Shown here: positions 6,425-8,712 of the stretch, piece by piece
Position numbering within the stretch: position 1 is the stretch's first letter
Layout of the letters: every line of letters starts with the position of its first letter
Source: Candidatus Sulfopaludibacter sp. SbA3
Lineage (GTDB): Bacteria > Acidobacteriota > Terriglobia > 2-12-FULL-54-10
Direction of reading: 5' to 3'
Assembly: GCA_945865705.1 (NCBI GenBank)
Contig: CAMBEY010000115.1
Coordinates: forward strand, 1-8,712
Length of the DNA stretch: 8,712 nt
Made by a program: the position numbers and the translations under genes
The notes under the pieces: generated by a model
Told to the model about the DNA's origin: nothing
What the model saw: only the letters and a program-made list of their open reading frames with translations
Database searches by the model: none

Positions 6425-8712
6425 ATGCACCCTACTCCCGACAACGCGCCGGACAAGGCACAACTGCCCGCCAACCCACCCAACGGCGACCCTGACGGCC
6501 CTGAAGAATGGCGCAAACTGCGCGGCAGCGTGCGCCATCAGACCGTCGGGATGATCGGGGAAATCTTCGCGCTGCTGCGCATCCTGCTGCAGGATGCCAT
6601 CATTCTGGTGGTGGGCTTCGCCGTCGAGTTCGCCTTCGAGCGCTGGCTGCACACCGAGCAACCCTTCTTTCGCTTCGCCATCAACATTTCATCCGCCATG
6701 TTCCTGCTGCTCTATGGAGTGATGGTAACGGTGCACGTCGTCCACTACGTCCGCGAACAATTCGGCACCAACGCCGCCAACCTTACCGACCGCTGGCTCC
6801 CCTGGGGACTCGCCGCCGCCGGCGTCATCGCCGCCGTGGTCGTATACAACATGTCGGGCTTCCACGGGGGAACAATGGCGAGCGGCCCGCAGCCGGTCAG
6901 TCGGCTGGCCATCAATCTGCCGCCGGGACAGCACTTGGCGGCGCTGGATCAGCCCGCCATCGCCATCTCGCCCGACGGGAAGAATTTGGTTTATGTAGCG
7001 TCACAGAGCCGCGCGCGTGAGCAAGCGGACACGCTTGGGCGTGTGCCCGTGCCTGGTGAGGCGACCGGGGCGGGTCCGCTTGCTGACGCGCGCGGCTCTG
7101 TGACGGGCATGCAGCAGCTTTACCTGCGTCCGCTCGACAGCAATGAATCGAAGCCCATTGCGGGGACGGAAGGCGCAGTCGGACCGTTCTTCTCACCCGA
7201 CGGCCAGTGGATCGGCTTCTTCGCCGGCGGCAAGCTGAAGAAAATTTCCGTGAACGGCGGCACAGCCTTAACTCTCGCCATCGCTCCCAATTCTAACGGG
7301 GCCAGTTGGAGTAATCAGGGAACGGTCATATTCCAACGCACGAATTCTTCAGCAGTCGGTTTGCAGCAAGTGGGGGAGCAAGGGGGAGCGGTGCAATCGA
7401 GGACGCAGGTGGGAATCGGAGGAGTCAACCAGCGCTGGCCGGAGTTTTTACCCGATGGGCAAGGAATTCTCTTCGCGGCCTCGGTAGCCACTTCGACCTG
7501 GAATAATGTCCAGGTCCTACTGCAGCTCTCCGGGGGCGCGGAACTGAAAAGTCTGGCCCAGGGCACGCAGCCGCGCTATGCGGCCTCAAGCGCAGCGGGG
7601 GGACACCTGCTGTACGCACAGGGCGGAGCGCTAATGGCCGCTCCGCTCGATTCCGCGCGGCAGACTTTAAGTGGTCCACCCGTTCCCGTTCTCGATGAGC
7701 TGATGCAGTCCATAACTAACGGGTCGGCACAGTATGCCGTCTCCTCGACGGGAACTTTGGCATACCTTGCAGGTGGCGTCTCCGGCAGCCAAACCCGCAT
7801 GGTCTGGGTGAGCCGCAACGGGGTTGAGGAACCTCTCCCCGCAGCGCGGCGCGTGTATGCATTTCCGCGGGTCTCGCCCGACGGCCGCCGGGTTGCGGTG
7901 CCAATCGCGGATCAGGATGTGCAACTTTGGGTCTATGATTTGGCCCGGGACACGTTCACGCGCCTGACGTTTGAAGGGAACGTGAACAGTGTGCCCGTTT
8001 GGATGGACGACGGGCGGCGGCTCGCGTTTCAGTCCAACCGCGCGGACACGACGAAGCCAGCAAATCTCTATGTGCAGACGGCGGATGGCTCGACCGGTGC
8101 CGAACGACTCAGCAGCAGCGAGTATCAGCAGTCCACCAATTCTATTTCTCCAAATGGCAAACTGCTCGCGTTCATTGAGACTACGCCCGAGACGGGCCGG
8201 GACATTTGGGTGATGAATCTCGATGACCCTTCGGCAGGCTCAGGACAAGTGCGCAAGGGACAGCCTTTCCTGAAGACGCCGGCAGAGGAGACTGCGCCGA
8301 AGTTTTCTCCTGATGGAAAGTGGCTGGCGTATTCCTCGGATGAATCGGGCCGCCGCGAGATTTATGTGCAACCCTACCCCGGCCCCGGCGGAAAATGGAT
8401 GATTTCTACGGATGGCGGGCAGGAGCCGGTGTGGAATCCCAAGGGCGGCGAACTGTTCTACCGCAGCGGAAGCAAGCTCATGGCCGTGAATGTTCAGAGC
8501 CGCGACAGTAATGGAGCGGGGGCTTCCAGCTTCTCCGCAGGCAAACCCCACATGCTCTTCGACGGCCCCTACCTGCCGACGACAGGCAGCCTTCCCTTTT
8601 ACGATGTCAGCCCCGACGGGCAGCGCTTCCTGATGCTGAAGGCGGTGGAGTCGCAGGCCGCCGCGCCCACGCAGATCAACGTGGTGCTGAACTGGTTCGA
8701 GGAGCTGAAGCA
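6425..8712 (+). CDS. Membrane-anchored PD40/TolB-like beta-propeller protein without a kinase domain (3' end outside window)
   Basis: The frame is open for 762 codons to the window end. It stops at NVVLNWFEELK, normally a few residues from the C-terminus in this family, so little is missing. Residues 1-45 are polar and Pro-rich. Three hydrophobic segments follow at about 53-72, 84-107 and 125-142 (WLPWGLAAAGVIAAVVVYNM), which would place the C-terminal part in the periplasm. From about 157 it matches the propeller that normally follows the Ser/Thr kinase or CadC-like winged-helix domain in Acidobacteriota proteins: SRLAINLPPGQ, ISPDGKNLVYVAS, PFFSPDGQWIGFFA, RVSPDGRRVAV, FSPDGKWLAYSSDESGRREIYVQPYPGPGGKW, YDVSPDGQRFLML. 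No kinase motifs (HRD, DFG) or winged helix are present. Its partner is unknown; binding of protein or ligand in the periplasm is inference. The start is the first ATG after an in-frame stop (TGA 6371-6373); no Shine-Dalgarno is visible. Residues about 194-228 and 601-607 come from inserted repeats. Confidence 0.85.
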   Translation, partial: MHPTPDNAPDKAQLPANPPNGDPDGPEEWRKLRGSVRHQTVGMIGEIFALLRILLQDAIILVVGFAVEFAFERWLHTEQPFFRFAINISSAMFLLLYGVMVTVHVVHYVREQFGTNAANLTDRWLPWGLAAAGVIAAVVVYNMSGFHGGTMASGPQPVSRLAINLPPGQHLAALDQPAIAISPDGKNLVYVASQSRAREQADTLGRVPVPGEATGAGPLADARGSVTGMQQLYLRPLDSNESKPIAGTEGAVGPFFSPDGQWIGFFAGGKLKKISVNGGTALTLAIAPNSNGASWSNQGTVIFQRTNSSAVGLQQVGEQGGAVQSRTQVGIGGVNQRWPEFLPDGQGILFAASVATSTWNNVQVLLQLSGGAELKSLAQGTQPRYAASSAAGGHLLYAQGGALMAAPLDSARQTLSGPPVPVLDELMQSITNGSAQYAVSSTGTLAYLAGGVSGSQTRMVWVSRNGVEEPLPAARRVYAFPRVSPDGRRVAVPIADQDVQLWVYDLARDTFTRLTFEGNVNSVPVWMDDGRRLAFQSNRADTTKPANLYVQTADGSTGAERLSSSEYQQSTNSISPNGKLLAFIETTPETGRDIWVMNLDDPSAGSGQVRKGQPFLKTPAEETAPKFSPDGKWLAYSSDESGRREIYVQPYPGPGGKWMISTDGGQEPVWNPKGGELFYRSGSKLMAVNVQSRDSNGAGASSFSAGKPHMLFDGPYLPTTGSLPFYDVSPDGQRFLMLKAVESQAAAPTQINVVLNWFEELK
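6999..7105. repeat. 107-base palindromic element with 32-base inverted arms inside the propeller gene
   Basis: The left arm 6999-7030 (CGTCACAGAGCCGCGCGCGT then GAGCAAGCGGAC) and the right arm 7074-7105 are reverse complements at 31 of 32 positions; the single mismatch is G7019. The 43-base centre starts a nested hairpin, ACACGC (7029-7034) with GCGTGT (7039-7044). The gene stays open through it and gains about 35 residues that end in PLADARGSVT. That peptide recurs, as far as I recall, in unrelated Acidobacteriota proteins, which marks a dispersed repeat. The element has no coding capacity of its own, so it looks like a non-autonomous miniature or REP/BIME-like element. Confidence 0.85.
8226..8249. 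repeat. Short interspersed repeat of the CCCTTCGaCAaGCTCAGGA type within the propeller gene
   Basis: The bases CCCTTCGGCAGGCTCAGGA at 8227-8245, then CAAG, match a short repeat (CCCTTCGACAAGCTCAGGACAGG and variants) that I recall being dispersed through many environmental bacterial genomes. Here it encodes PSAGSGQ between DIWVMNLDD and VRKGQPFL, where family members run directly from DIWVLPL into a short link and then QPFL. Single copy in this window, so the repeat call depends on recall. Confidence 0.55.

Noticed and set aside
6508..7020. Plus-strand 170-codon open frame overlapping the start of the propeller gene
   Set aside because: Out of frame with the membrane/propeller protein that starts at 6425 and runs open to the window end with clear family motifs; the alternative translation is Arg/Ala-rich noise.
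6999..7105. Possible intrinsic terminator or a break splitting the propeller gene in two
   Set aside because: The inverted arms would form a strong hairpin, but no T-run follows and the reading frame stays intact on both sides with propeller motifs continuing, so it is not a gene boundary or frameshift.
1..8712. CRISPR array, tRNA or rRNA genes, phage genes or a defence system
   Set aside because: No regularly spaced direct repeats, no tRNA-like cloverleaf or conserved rRNA sequence was seen, and the three large genes are all explained by polysaccharide, transport and propeller families.

Overview
The window is GC-rich chromosomal DNA and most resembles a member of the Acidobacteriota, probably a Solibacter/Bryobacter-like soil or metagenome lineage. 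Three things point there: a very long TonB-dependent receptor of the carboxypeptidase-regulatory-domain (Oar-like) type, a PD40/TolB beta-propeller ending in the characteristic NVVLNWFEELK tail, and interspersed palindromic repeats that encode peptides such as PLADARGSVT. The taxonomic call is inference from gene-family recognition, not from a marker gene.

Layout, left to right. Positions 1-117 (minus) hold the first 39 codons of an IS5-family DDE transposase cut by the window edge, so an insertion sequence ends within the first ~150 bases. About 50-85 bases further on, 203-2617 (+) encodes a secreted glycoside hydrolase family 9 enzyme (probable endo-beta-1,4-glucanase) with an N-terminal Ig-like CelD_N domain, an intact catalytic triad and two C-terminal beta-sandwich modules. 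After a 144-base gap with a hairpin and a distant T-run, 2762-6145 (+) encodes an 1127-residue outer-membrane TonB-dependent receptor. The next gap (6146-6424) is dense: two copies, in opposite orientation, of a 21-base palindrome, two terminator-like hairpins, a perfect TATAAT promoter element and a 15-base perfect inverted repeat just before the next start codon. The last gene, 6425 to beyond 8712 (+), is a membrane-anchored beta-propeller protein that lacks the Ser/Thr kinase or winged-helix domain usually found in front of this propeller. It is missing only its last few codons. It carries two interspersed repeats inside its reading frame: a 107-base element with 32-base inverted arms, and a short CCCTTCGGCAGGCTCAGGA-type repeat.

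Functionally, the GH9 enzyme and the receptor could act together, the enzyme cutting extracellular beta-glucan and the receptor importing or binding the products. No SusD-like partner, inner-membrane permease or regulator is in view, so this is only a neighbourhood argument. The propeller gene appears to be a separate transcription unit. The most unusual signals are the in-frame repeat insertions in the propeller gene, the kinase-less architecture of that protein, and the insertion sequence lying almost directly against the GH9 start.
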